Assembly: GCA_027488845.1 (NCBI GenBank)
Contig: JAIYBC010000004.1
Location: 62,001 to 126,000, forward strand
Source: Verrucomicrobiales bacterium
GTDB taxonomy: Bacteria; Verrucomicrobiota; Verrucomicrobiia; Limisphaerales; UBA9464
DNA length: 64,000 nucleotides
Direction: 5' to 3'
Shown here in pieces: positions 9,178-17,677 of the stretch; positions within the stretch are counted from its first letter, which is position 1; every line of letters begins with the position of its first letter. Below the pieces are notes generated by a model. It had not been told where the DNA came from. It did no database searches and saw nothing but the letters and a program-made list of their open reading frames with translations. The translations under genes were made by a program, and so were the position numbers.

Positions 9178-10712
9178 TCCTCCGCAAGAACCTCGCCCTC
9201 CGCCGGCAACGGATTCCAATCGGGAATCAGGGTCTCGGCGAGGCGTTCCGTGATCTCGAGGGTCCGCCGCATCTGGACTCCGACCCACCAAAACGCCAGC
9301 CGGGCGCAGAACATCAGGAGCGCGAAAACCGGGGCGATGACGAAATCCGCCGCTATCAGCAGGCCTGCGGAGGAAAGGTAGAGCGAGCCAGTGACGATCT
9401 CGACGATCCCAAACCGCCAGTCTCCGCCAAGGCGCGCGCCGAGGAACTTGTTGGTCCGGAGAAAGGGTTCGTCCGGACGCCACAGGCACTTCAGCCAGCT
9501 CGTGCTGAAGATCCAGCCGAGTCCGGCATGGGTCGCGAAGGCCGAGAACACGTCCCCGACGCTGCAACCTTCCCGGATGAGGATCTGGAACAGGGTCAGG
9601 AACCGGAGCAGGAAATAGCTCAACACGGTGAACCCGGAAACCACCAGCAGGTAGGGTTGGACCTGACTGGTCCAGCCGATCCACGGCAGCAGGGAAAGCA
9701 GGACTAGGGAAAGCGACGGGATCAGGTTGAAGTTGAACCACGCGGTCAGGACGACGATCCATCCGAGCCGCTGGATCGGCCGAAGCGCGGGGCTGAAGAG
9801 GATCGCCCCGAGGTTGCGGCGGAGGATCTGAGCGTTGCCGAACGCCCAACGCCAACGCTGCTTCCGGAGGTCCTCGAGGGAATGCGGCATGAGGCCGTTC
9901 CCGACCGGCTCGTCGGCGAACACCGACTTCCAGCCCTCCAGGGCGAAACGGAGCCCCAACTCGGCGTCCTCGGTCACCACGGACTCGTCGAAGCCGCCCA
10001 CCGAGCGGAGCGCCTGCACGCGGAGAAGGGTCAACGTCCCGGTCGACGGCACACAACCGAGGCGATCCGCCATCGCCATGTGGCCAGCGAAGAAGTGCCG
10101 GTAGTCCAAGGCGACCCCACGGTTGGACGGAGTGATGTTCCGGTAGTCCTGTGGGAACTGGACCATCGCCACCCGCGGATCCGCTGCATGGCCCACCGCG
10201 CGCACCAGGACGTCCCGACGCACCTGGTAGTCGGCGTCGACGACGAAGAGGAACTCGGCCCTCGGGTCCGCCTGGGGCCTCGCCCAGTTCATTGCGCCGG
10301 CCTTGAAGCCCTTCAGTCCCTCGACGTGGAGAAACCTGAAGCGCGGCCCAAGCCGGCGGCATTCGGCCTCCACCGGACGCCACAGCGACTCGTCCGCGGT
10401 GTTGTTGTCCACGACGAGGACCTCGTAGGCGGACCAGCGGATCCCGGACAGGCTCCGCAACGTCGCCACGAGGATCTCCGGAGGTTCGTTGTGCGCCGGA
10501 ACCAGTATCGAGACGAAGGGCTCCGCACGCTCGATCCGGGCCGGCGCCCTCGGCGGCACCCGCCGGATGCGGGTCATCACCACCTGCAGGCCGAGCACCC
10601 CGAGATGCACCAGGAGGTTGGCCGACAGCAGAACGGTGTGGACGACCGGCGACAGTATCAGACCGGCCGCCACGAGGGCTCCGGAAACGATCTCTTTTGG
10701 GGAACGCAGCAT
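9153..10712 (-). CDS. Processive family 2 glycosyltransferase, integral membrane
   Basis: A 519-residue membrane glycosyltransferase of the cellulose-synthase/hyaluronan-synthase type. Two N-terminal hydrophobic segments (about 10-46) precede the GT-A domain with the D,D,D,QxxRW signature: VVDNN (D102), VVDAD (D159/D161), VTEDAELG (TED 247-249) and QRWRW (285-289). At least four transmembrane segments follow. The product would be a beta-linked polysaccharide made at the inner membrane from a nucleotide sugar; the sugar cannot be read from sequence. No PilZ domain or neighbouring export gene is visible. The start at 10712 (MLRSPKEIVS) begins right before the first hydrophobic segment; an upstream in-frame ATG at 10871 adds an unlikely 53 residues. 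Confidence 0.88.
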   Translation of the reverse strand: MLRSPKEIVSGALVAAGLILSPVVHTVLLSANLLVHLGVLGLQVVMTRIRRVPPRAPARIERAEPFVSILVPAHNEPPEILVATLRSLSGIRWSAYEVLVVDNNTADESLWRPVEAECRRLGPRFRFLHVEGLKGFKAGAMNWARPQADPRAEFLFVVDADYQVRRDVLVRAVGHAADPRVAMVQFPQDYRNITPSNRGVALDYRHFFAGHMAMADRLGCVPSTGTLTLLRVQALRSVGGFDESVVTEDAELGLRFALEGWKSVFADEPVGNGLMPHSLEDLRKQRWRWAFGNAQILRRNLGAILFSPALRPIQRLGWIVVLTAWFNFNLIPSLSLVLLSLLPWIGWTSQVQPYLLVVSGFTVLSYFLLRFLTLFQILIREGCSVGDVFSAFATHAGLGWIFSTSWLKCLWRPDEPFLRTNKFLGARLGGDWRFGIVEIVTGSLYLSSAGLLIAADFVIAPVFALLMFCARLAFWWVGVQMRRTLEITERLAETLIPDWNPLPAEGEVLAEDQGTSTTR

Positions 10713-10920
10713 GTTCGGTTGCCCAGGCGTCGTCACCACGACGACAGCCCGGGCAAGGAACGACGCAAACCGTTGGGAAAAGGCTTCACGGGAAAAGTTT
10801 GAACGCACCGAAAGGCCGAGGGCTTGGTCGGCGACTTCTCTCCGGAACCGGCCGCCGGCAGGACGGCGCACACTTCCGCGTCGGCGCCTCGCATCGGCGT
10901 GTCGCCGCGGGAATCCAGCC

Positions 10921-11613
10921 CTAGGAAGGCATCGGAAGCAGCTTCCACTCGCCGGGCGCGAGGCCGTCCGTCGTGAATTCGCCGAACCGGCTCCGGTGCA
11001 GCGACAGCACCTCCAGCCCCTGGCTGTGGAACATCCGCTTCACCTGGTGGTAGCGGCCCTCGATCAGCTCCACGCGCGCGGCGCAGGGTCCGGTGATCTC
11101 CAGGCGCGCCGGGAGACACGGATCCTCCTCGCCGTTCAACAGGAAGGTCCCCGATGCGAACAGATCCACCAGCGACGGATCCGGGTCGCGGTCGAGCACC
11201 ACCTCATAGACCTTCGGCACCTTGTGCCGCGGCGACGTCCAGCGCTGCACCAACCCGCCCTCGTCGGTCACCAACAACACCCCCGTGGTGTCCTTGTCGA
11301 GCCGCCCCACCGTGGTCACCGGCGGATTGCGGTGGCTCCAGCGTTCGGGCAGGAGGTCGAAGACGTTCGCCCCCTCGCGTTCGTCCCGGGAGCAGACGAA
11401 ACCGGCCGGCTTGTGCAGGAGGCAGAGGATCCCCTCGGGCCGCTCCACCGGCTCGCCATCGATTCGGACCTCGGTCAGCTCGACCCGCTCCCCGGAGTCG
11501 CGGGCCCGCTCGCCGGCCACGAAGACACGTCCCGACTTCACCCAACCCCGGGCTTCGCTGCGGCTGCAGTACCCGTGACGGGAAAGGATCTGGTCGATGC
11601 GATGGCGCGCCAT
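10921..11613 (-). CDS. rsuA: RsuA-type 16S rRNA pseudouridine synthase
   Basis: A 231-residue protein with an N-terminal S4 RNA-binding domain (RIDQILSRHGYCSRSEAR, about 5-60) and a RsuA/RluB/E/F catalytic domain. The catalytic motif GRLDKDTTG (D106) is intact. The later Gly-Arg-Tyr-His-Gln-Val-Lys-Arg-Met motif is also present. The family converts specific rRNA uridines to pseudouridine; RsuA modifies U516 of 16S rRNA in E. coli. The compact length and single S4 domain favour RsuA over RluB, which is usually longer and basic at its C-terminus, but RluE/RluF-like specificity cannot be excluded. The ATG at 11613 places the S4 domain at the N-terminus. Confidence 0.85.
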   Translation of the reverse strand: MARHRIDQILSRHGYCSRSEARGWVKSGRVFVAGERARDSGERVELTEVRIDGEPVERPEGILCLLHKPAGFVCSRDEREGANVFDLLPERWSHRNPPVTTVGRLDKDTTGVLLVTDEGGLVQRWTSPRHKVPKVYEVVLDRDPDPSLVDLFASGTFLLNGEEDPCLPARLEITGPCAARVELIEGRYHQVKRMFHSQGLEVLSLHRSRFGEFTTDGLAPGEWKLLPMPS

Positions 11614-11671
11614 GTCCGCGGGAGCAGAGCAGAAGTGCCGGACCGGAAGAAGCCCGGCGGCCAGCGGAGTG

Positions 11672-11893
11672 TCAGCGGTAGGAACCCGGCTCGTTGGCCC
11701 GCCACTCGCGTTCGACCCGGGAGACGTGGTTCCCTTCATGGTTCGAACCGTCCCGGACCTCCGTCGAAGTGAACCCGAGGTTGTCCGACCTGCAGGAACA
11801 AAGGACACCGGCCATCAGCAGCCAGGATGCGGACACGAGCACCCGGCGCGGCACCTGGCGGGAGGAGCGCATTGGGAGGGAGGAAAGGGCCAT
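11672..11893 (-). CDS. Small putative lipoprotein, 73 aa
   Basis: Basic n-region (MALSSLPMRSSRQVPRR), hydrophobic stretch (VLVSASWLLMAGVL) and an LCSC lipobox-like site suggest a lipidated secreted peptide. The mature part is only about 40 residues, polar, and ends VEREWRANEPGSYR. I do not know a family. It lies 58 bases upstream of rsuA on the same strand. An ATG at 11908 is an alternative start. Support is only the signal-peptide pattern, so this is moderate confidence. Confidence 0.5.
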   Translation of the reverse strand: MALSSLPMRSSRQVPRRVLVSASWLLMAGVLCSCRSDNLGFTSTEVRDGSNHEGNHVSRVEREWRANEPGSYR

Positions 11894-12058
11894 GCCGGAA
11901 GCCTCCATCGGCAGCCGTGGGACTCAAGTCCCGCATTCCGGAACGTGCAGGTCGGCTTCCTGCCTCCACGCGGCGGACAGGACCCAGACGGCCTGCGTCC
12001 GAGGCGTTCCCCGGGGTCGCGCTTGACCCGGGACACCGCACCGCCGTTGCATCTCCCC

Positions 12059-12448
12059 ATGCTCCGGTCCGGTCTCCTCAATCCGCACCTGCTTTCCCTC
12101 CTCGCGAGGATCCGCCACACCAACACGTTGGTCATCGCCGACTCGATGTTCCCGTCGTGGCCCGGCGTCGAGACGGTGGACCTCGCCCTCGTGTACGGGA
12201 TCCCGACCGTGCCGCAGGTCGTCGAGGCGATCCTCGCGCAATGGCATGGCGGAACCGCCCGGATGGCCTCGGAGTTCCACGACCACAACGACGCAAAGGT
12301 CCGGGCCGAGTTCGCCGCGGCCTTCGGTTCCACCCGCCTCGAATTCGAGCCGCACCTCGAGCTGAAGCGGCGCGTCCCCGGCGCCATCGGCCTCGTCCGC
12401 ACCGGCGAACGCCGCATCTACACCAACGTCCTGCTCGAATCCGCCTGA
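12059..12448 (+). CDS. RbsD/FucU-family sugar mutarotase-like protein
   Basis: 129 residues, the normal length of D-ribose pyranase (RbsD) and L-fucose mutarotase (FucU). Family features are the catalytic-type histidine in RIRHTN (H20), the IADSMFP segment (Asp28) and the C-terminal YTNVLL stretch. These enzymes interconvert anomers or pyranose/furanose forms of sugars before phosphorylation. FucU-like specificity is as likely as ribose; no rbs or fuc genes are adjacent. The gene lies 34 bases upstream of the C45-family gene and may be cotranscribed with it and the GH84 gene. Confidence 0.75.
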   Translation: MLRSGLLNPHLLSLLARIRHTNTLVIADSMFPSWPGVETVDLALVYGIPTVPQVVEAILAQWHGGTARMASEFHDHNDAKVRAEFAAAFGSTRLEFEPHLELKRRVPGAIGLVRTGERRIYTNVLLESA

Positions 12449-12482
12449 TCCCACAGGGGTCCCTTCCCGGCCCGCCCTTCCC

Positions 12483-13775
12483 ATGAAGCCCTGCCCGTTC
12501 CTCCTCGCCGCGCTGCTCCTCGGCGTGGGACCCGCCTTCGCCGCGGACGAAGCCAAGGCCCGCGCCCTCACGGCGCCCGCATCCGCTCCCGCCCCGGCTT
12601 CGGATCCGGCCATCGGCTCCGGCGCCGCCGACCCGGGTGGCGCCGGCTACCGGTTCACCCTCACCAACGGCGTCGCCCGCGTGCCGGTGGTGGTCGTGGG
12701 CGGCTCGCCCTACCAGATGGGTTGGCGGTTCGGTCGCCTATCCCGCGAGGAGATCCGGGCCTTCGTGCCGGCGGTGGTCGCGGGATTCCGCCAGCAGCTC
12801 GGCGTTTCCGAGGACGAACTCGACCGCGCCTGGGCGCTGACCTCGGGCCACACCGACTCCCGGGTGCTCCAGGAAATCGTCGGCGTCGCCGACGGCGCCG
12901 GCATCCCCGTCCGGACGCTCCAGCACGCGCACACCCTGCCGCTGCTGATGCCGTACTCGTGCAGCAGCATCGCGGCCTGGGGCGAGGCGACGAAGGACGG
13001 CCACCTCTACCAGACCCGGAACCTCGACTGGTCCCTCGAGGCCGGCGCCCACGAGTTCCCTGTGCTGCTGGTCCACATCCCGTCCGAGGGACACGCCCAC
13101 GTCATGCCGACCTTCGCGGGCGTCGTCGGCGCGAACACCGGCATGAACGACGCCGGCGTGGTGCTCTCCGAGATCGGCGACGCCGGGGCCAAGGAACGTC
13201 CCTACAACCTCCATGCGCCGCACTTCACCACCTGGTTCCGCACGATGCTCTACGACGCCGGCGACCTCGACCGCGTGCAGGCCATCTTCCGCGGACTCCC
13301 CCAGACCAAGAGCTACCACTTCGTCTTCGGCGACGGCAGGACCCGGAAGCGGGCGGTGAAGGTCCGCACCCTCGCCAACGCCCCGGCGGCCGAACGAGTG
13401 CGCACCTGGACCGACAACGACGCCGGCGACGAACTGGCCCCGAACGTCCTCTCCTGCGTGGTCTACCACGACGAAGGCCGCGGCGCGTTTCCCACGCTCT
13501 CCGGCAGCCGCGGCAAGCTGGACGGCCCGTCGCTGGTCGAACTCGCCAACAGCATCCCCATCAAGGGCGGCAACGTGCTCAACGCGGTGTACGACGGCAC
13601 CGGCCTCCGGCTCTGGGCCAGCTTCGCCGGAGGCGACAAGGAGGCCTACCAACGGCCGTACGTCTTCCTCGACCTGAACACCCTCGACGGCGACCACGAC
13701 GGAAAGGGCGACCTCGCCGAAGGCGCTTCCGACGGCAACCGCAACGGCGTGCCCGACTTCCTCGATCCGCGCTGA
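12483..13775 (+). CDS. Exported C45-family (acyl-CoA:6-APA acyltransferase-like) Ntn hydrolase
   Basis: 430 residues. The signal peptide MKPCPFLLAALLLGVGPAFAAD ends in a good AFA cleavage site. The core matches the C45/IAT family: MPYSCSSIAAWG puts the likely autocatalytic nucleophile at Cys160, followed by TRNLDW and GMNDAGVVLSEIGD. In this family the precursor self-cleaves before the Cys, giving an N-terminal nucleophile amidase or acyltransferase. The last 30 residues (DGDHDGKGDLAEG, SDGNRNGVPDFLD) form two Asp-rich, EF-hand or thrombospondin-3-like calcium-binding loops, as often appended to secreted Verrucomicrobia proteins. Substrate unknown; amide bonds of peptides or N-acyl compounds are plausible. 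Confidence 0.78.
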   Translation: MKPCPFLLAALLLGVGPAFAADEAKARALTAPASAPAPASDPAIGSGAADPGGAGYRFTLTNGVARVPVVVVGGSPYQMGWRFGRLSREEIRAFVPAVVAGFRQQLGVSEDELDRAWALTSGHTDSRVLQEIVGVADGAGIPVRTLQHAHTLPLLMPYSCSSIAAWGEATKDGHLYQTRNLDWSLEAGAHEFPVLLVHIPSEGHAHVMPTFAGVVGANTGMNDAGVVLSEIGDAGAKERPYNLHAPHFTTWFRTMLYDAGDLDRVQAIFRGLPQTKSYHFVFGDGRTRKRAVKVRTLANAPAAERVRTWTDNDAGDELAPNVLSCVVYHDEGRGAFPTLSGSRGKLDGPSLVELANSIPIKGGNVLNAVYDGTGLRLWASFAGGDKEAYQRPYVFLDLNTLDGDHDGKGDLAEGASDGNRNGVPDFLDPR

Positions 13776-13801
13776 GCCGCTTCCACACCGCCTTTCCGAC
13801 C

Positions 13802-15172
13802 ATGTTCCTTTCCGGTGTCATCGAGGGCTTCTACGGCCCGCTCTGGACCGTCGCCGAGCGCCGCGAGCTGCTCGACTCCATGAAGGCCTGGGGCCTCAAC
13901 ACCTACGTGTACGGCCCCAAGGACGACCTGCACCACCGGGTCCTCTGGCGCGAGTGCTACGACGCCGCGGCCGCCGCCGAACTCGGCGAACGCATCCGTG
14001 CCTGCGCGGAACGTGGCATCCGGTTCCTCTACGCGCTCGGGCCAGGACTCGACATCCGCTACGGCGCCGACGCCGACTTCCAGGCCCTGCGCCGGCGGCT
14101 GGAACAGCTCTTCGACCTCGGCTGCCGCGACTTCGGACTCCTGTTCGACGACATCCCGGACCGGATGCATCCCGAGGACGCCGCCCGCTGGGGCCACCTC
14201 GCCTCCGCCCAATGCGACCTCACCCACCGGCTCCGGGACGCCCTCCGGGAACGCGGCGAGGTGCGGTTCCATTTCTGCCCCACCCCGTACTGCGGCCGCA
14301 TGGTCGCCGCGAAGCACGGCGGCGAAGGCTACCTGGAGACCGTCGGCCGGGAACTGGATCCCTCGATCCCCGTCTTCTGGACCGGACCCGAGATCGTCTC
14401 CGAGAAGATCACCCTCGAACACGCCGCGGAACTCGCCCGCATCCTCCGGCGTCCGCCGCTGATCTGGGACAACCTCCACGCGAACGACTACGACGGTCGA
14501 CGCCTCTATTGCGGGCCGTACTCCGGCCGTCCACCCGCGCTCCGGGGCCTCGTCGCGGGCGTGCTGTGCAATCCGAACACCGAGTTCCCGGCGAACTTCC
14601 CCGCGCTGCACACCTTCGCCGCCTGGGTCCGCAACCCGTCCGACGCATGGGATCCCGCGGAGGCGCAGCGTTCGGCCCTCTCCGATTGGCTCCCCCGCTT
14701 CGCCTCGGCCGGCCAACCGGTCCAACCGGAGGACCTCGCCCTGTTCTGCGACGTCTTCCATCTCCCCTACTCGGAAGGCCCCGGCGCGGAGGCCCTGCGG
14801 TCGGCGTTCGACTCGCTGCTGTCCGCGGATCCGTCCACCTGGTCGACCGAGGCGGTGCGGCGCTTCCTTGGACCCGCCGTCCGGCTGCGCGACTTCTGCG
14901 TCCGTGTTTCCGAGTTGCGCGATCGGCCCCTCTTCCAGGCCCTACACCGGCGCGTGTGGGAACTGCGCGAGGAGATCGACCTCGACATCAAGTACGTGGA
15001 ACACCACGCCGACCCGGCCCGCCGAGGGAAGCCGTTCCACTCGGACTTCCACCTTCCGAGGACCTACCGCGGCGGCTTCGTCGCCTCGCTCCAGTCCCGG
15101 CTGCATCTCCGCCCGGACGGCTCGTTCAGCCCGGGGAATCCGGCAGCGCAGTCCACCGGCAAGGGCCCGTGA
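13802..15172 (+). CDS. GH84 beta-N-acetylglucosaminidase (O-GlcNAcase-like), cytoplasmic form
   Basis: 456 residues. The N-terminus GVIEGFYGPLW is the classic opening of GH84 (NagJ/OGA) catalytic barrels. The adjacent catalytic aspartates are in LLFDDIPDRMHP (D116/D117), which act by substrate-assisted catalysis. IWDNLHANDY and NPNTEFPANFPALHTF are also family patterns. The protein lacks a signal peptide and the extra N-terminal and carbohydrate-binding domains of secreted clostridial forms, so it probably acts in the cytoplasm, or needs non-classical export. It starts 26 bases after the C45-family stop on the same strand. The family removes terminal GlcNAc; the natural substrate here is unknown. 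Confidence 0.85.
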   Translation: MFLSGVIEGFYGPLWTVAERRELLDSMKAWGLNTYVYGPKDDLHHRVLWRECYDAAAAAELGERIRACAERGIRFLYALGPGLDIRYGADADFQALRRRLEQLFDLGCRDFGLLFDDIPDRMHPEDAARWGHLASAQCDLTHRLRDALRERGEVRFHFCPTPYCGRMVAAKHGGEGYLETVGRELDPSIPVFWTGPEIVSEKITLEHAAELARILRRPPLIWDNLHANDYDGRRLYCGPYSGRPPALRGLVAGVLCNPNTEFPANFPALHTFAAWVRNPSDAWDPAEAQRSALSDWLPRFASAGQPVQPEDLALFCDVFHLPYSEGPGAEALRSAFDSLLSADPSTWSTEAVRRFLGPAVRLRDFCVRVSELRDRPLFQALHRRVWELREEIDLDIKYVEHHADPARRGKPFHSDFHLPRTYRGGFVASLQSRLHLRPDGSFSPGNPAAQSTGKGP

Positions 15173-15287
15173 TCCTCAAGGGAACACACATTCCCACGGA
15201 TCCCCGGAAGCCCCGTTCCCTTCCCATCTGCGAAGTCCTGCGCCATCTGCGGATGAGCCCTCCGTTCCGGGGCATATCCGGATTTCC

Positions 15288-15565
15288 TGAGAGCCTGTCC
15301 GGAAACTGGGAGGGGTCCTGCGGCGAGGGATTTTGGCGGTGGCCAAGGCGGTGAGGCCGCCGCATCCCCGAAGTGGGCTGTAAGGGCCGAGCCAACGCAG
15401 GACACCGCCAAAAGAACCGCCGCCCGGAGGGTTTCCAAGCAAACGGCGCGCTGGCTTCGTTGCTCGTCGGTCACAGACCACTGCGGGTATGCTCCCTCCT
15501 CGCGCCTTGCCATCGCACCGTTTGCTTGGAAACAGGACCCCTCCCAGTTTTCGGACAGGCTCTGA
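15288..15565. mobile_element. MITE with IS5-type ends and TGA target duplication
   Basis: The element spans 15291-15562 (272 bp). Its ends begin GAGCCTGTCC and end GGACAGGCTC. The inverted repeat at 15290-15320 matches 15533-15563 at 30 of 31 positions. It is flanked by a direct TGA on each side (15288-15290 and 15563-15565), fitting the 3-bp TNA duplication of IS5-group transposases. A second perfect 15-bp inverted repeat (TTTCCAAGCAAACGG at 15432-15446 and 15518-15532) lies inside, abutting the right end. No transposase can be coded in so short a space, so it would be mobilised in trans. It lies in the 465-base gap between the GH84 and DUF4252 genes, ending 72 bases before the latter. Confidence 0.82.
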
Positions 15566-15637
15566 GACATCCTGAAACTTCCCGACGGCTTCCGTGTGGT
15601 TCCAACGCGGGCAACCCCCGAACCGAATCCAGAAGCC

Positions 15638-16237
15638 ATGAAGACCCTCCTCCGAATCCTCCTCCCGGTGTTCGTCGCGACCTCGATCCTCGGATCGAAC
15701 GTGAAGGCCGGAAACGCCGACGGCTCCGTCGACGCCAGCCGCTTCGTCCCCGAGAACCTCGAGGGCGGCCGCGTGACCGTCGAACTCAAGGGCGCGCTGC
15801 TCGGCATCGCCACCCGGATCGCCTCCCACTCGGAACCCGAAACCGCCGAACTCCTCAGCGGACTCCGCGAGGTCCGCGTGAACGTCATCGACCTCAAGAA
15901 GAATGCCGCCGGCGAGATCGCCAAGCGCTTCGCCGACGGACGCAAGTCGCTCGAGTCGACGGGTTGGGAGCGGATCGTCGCGGTCGACGACAACGGCGAC
16001 AACGTGGCCGTCCACGTGAAGACCCGCGGCGAGGAGTCGATCGAAGGTCTCTGCGTCAGCATCCTCGGCAAGGATCAGGAGGCGGTGTTCGTGAACATCG
16101 TCGGCAACATCAGGCCGGAGAGCCTCGCGAAGCTGGGCGAGAAGATGGATCTCCCCGGAATGAAGAAGGCCGCCGCCGCGGTCGGAACCAAGGACGCGAA
16201 GAAGCCGGCCGTCGACGCCCCGTCCACCAAGGAGTGA
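15638..16237 (+). CDS. Exported DUF4252-like protein
   Basis: 199 residues with a signal peptide (MKTLLRILLPVFVATSILGS, cleavage near residue 25). The body shows an alternating alpha/beta pattern with LREVRVNVIDLKK, GWERIVAVDD and VFVNIVGNI, as in DUF4252 proteins, which are small secreted or periplasmic proteins found mostly in Bacteroidota and relatives and often linked to ECF sigma/anti-sigma loci. No such sigma gene is present here. The C-terminal 30 residues are Ala/Lys-rich. The start at ATG 15638 leaves the MITE 72 bases upstream, so its promoter may have been affected by the insertion. Confidence 0.65.
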   Translation: MKTLLRILLPVFVATSILGSNVKAGNADGSVDASRFVPENLEGGRVTVELKGALLGIATRIASHSEPETAELLSGLREVRVNVIDLKKNAAGEIAKRFADGRKSLESTGWERIVAVDDNGDNVAVHVKTRGEESIEGLCVSILGKDQEAVFVNIVGNIRPESLAKLGEKMDLPGMKKAAAAVGTKDAKKPAVDAPSTKE

Positions 16238-16268
16238 ACCGGGTTTCCCGCTCCTCGATCCCGCTTCC

Positions 16269-16751
16269 TCAGCCAAGCCGCCGGACGACCTCTTCAACGA
16301 GGGCTTCCGGCGGTTTCGCTATGTCCAGGCGGATCGCGTCGACGGGCGTCTCCAGGGTGGCGAACTGGCTGTCGAGCAGGGCTACCGGCATGAAGTGGCC
16401 GGCGCGGGCCTGCATCCGGGAGGCGATGAGGTCCTTGGAGCCGGTCAGGTGCGCGAAGTGGACCCAGGGCAACCCGCGGCCGAGGATGTCCCGGTAGGAC
16501 TCCCGGAGCGCCGAACACGCGATCACCCCGCTGCGGCCCGCCGCGTTCTCGGCGTCCATGTGGGAACGGATCGCCTTCAGCCACGGCCAGCGGTCCTCGT
16601 CGGTCAACGGCGTCCCGGCCTTCATCTTGGCGATGTTGGCCGGCGGATGGAATCCGTCGGCGTCCCGGAACTCCCATCCGAGACGCGCGGCAAGGGCCGC
16701 GCCGACGGTGCTCTTCCCGGAGCCCGCGACTCCCATGACGATGACGAACAT
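16269..16751 (-). CDS. gntK: Gluconokinase
   Basis: 160 residues, the normal size of thermoresistant-type gluconokinases. It opens with MFVIVMGVAGSGKST, the P-loop. DADGFHP and the NIAKMKAGTPLTDEDRWPWL segment are highly characteristic of GntK. It phosphorylates D-gluconate to 6-phosphogluconate, feeding the pentose phosphate or Entner-Doudoroff routes. An alternative GTG start at 16784 would overlap the fabI stop as GTGA (16781-16784), pointing to translational coupling with fabI. The family's usual N-terminus fits ATG 16751 better. No gluconate transporter or regulator is nearby. Confidence 0.88.
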   Translation of the reverse strand: MFVIVMGVAGSGKSTVGAALAARLGWEFRDADGFHPPANIAKMKAGTPLTDEDRWPWLKAIRSHMDAENAAGRSGVIACSALRESYRDILGRGLPWVHFAHLTGSKDLIASRMQARAGHFMPVALLDSQFATLETPVDAIRLDIAKPPEALVEEVVRRLG

Positions 16752-16780
16752 GCTTGGAAGGTGCCGGGATGCCCCGTCGC

Positions 16781-17551
16781 TCACATGCCCATGATCTGGT
16801 AGCCGCAGTCGACGTAGAGCACCTGGCCGGTGATGGCCGCGGCGCCGTCCGACGCGAGGAACGCCCCGGTGTGGCCCAGTTCCGACGGCTCCACGTTGCG
16901 TCCCAGCGGCGAATGCGCCTCGTAGTGCTTGAGCATGTCGCCGAAGCCGGCGATGCCGCGCGCGGCGAGCGTGTTCATCGGGCCGGCGCTGATGCAGTTC
17001 ACGCGGATCTTCCGCTTGCCCAGGCTGTACGCAAGATAGCGGGTCGAGGCCTCGAGCGAGGCCTTGGCGACGCCCATGACGTTGTAGTGCGGGATCACCT
17101 TCTCCGCGCCGTAGTAGGACATGGCGACGATCGATCCGCCCTGGTCCATCAGGGGCGCCGCCTCGCGGGCCAACCCGATCAGGGAGTAGGCGCTGACGTC
17201 ATGGGCGATGCGGAAGGCCTCGCGGCTGGTGTTGAGGAAATCGCCCTCGAGGGCCTCCCGCGGGGCGAAGGCCACCGAATGGAGCAGCAGGTCGAGCCGA
17301 CCGAAGGACTCCTTCACCGTGCCGAACACGTTGCGGACCTGTTCGTCGCTCGTGACGTCGCAGGGCAGGATCAGCGTGTCCGCGCCGAAGGTGCCGGCGA
17401 GTTCCTCCACGTTGTCCTTGAGTCGTTCGCCCTGGTAGGTGAACGCCAGCTTGGCGCCCTCGCGGTGCCAGGCCTGGGCGATCGCCCACGCGATGGAGCG
17501 CTTGTTGGCGACGCCGAACACGATTCCGAGTTTGCCTTCGAGAAGTCCCAT
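16781..17551 (-). CDS. fabI: Enoyl-[acyl-carrier-protein] reductase (NADH)
   Basis: 256 residues of the FabI branch of short-chain dehydrogenases. The GVANKRSIAWAIA nucleotide-binding motif is present. The catalytic pair lies at Tyr156 and Lys163 (YNVMGVAK), the same numbering as E. coli FabI, with Tyr146 also conserved. It catalyses the last reduction of each fatty-acid elongation cycle and is the usual triclosan target. The start at 17551 (MGLLEGK) gives the standard N-terminus. gntK follows directly, with possible GTGA overlap; the two functions are unrelated, so the pair may only share transcription. Confidence 0.93.
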   Translation of the reverse strand: MGLLEGKLGIVFGVANKRSIAWAIAQAWHREGAKLAFTYQGERLKDNVEELAGTFGADTLILPCDVTSDEQVRNVFGTVKESFGRLDLLLHSVAFAPREALEGDFLNTSREAFRIAHDVSAYSLIGLAREAAPLMDQGGSIVAMSYYGAEKVIPHYNVMGVAKASLEASTRYLAYSLGKRKIRVNCISAGPMNTLAARGIAGFGDMLKHYEAHSPLGRNVEPSELGHTGAFLASDGAAAITGQVLYVDCGYQIMGM

Positions 17552-17677
17552 AGACCCGCCGAGCCTGTGAGAATCGTCAGGCCGGGGCAAGTTGCCGGTT
17601 TTGGGCTCCTGAACCGCGATCCCGACCACTCCACACCCGGGTCGACCGGCGAAACCGACGAAACCGGCCGTCCAACC

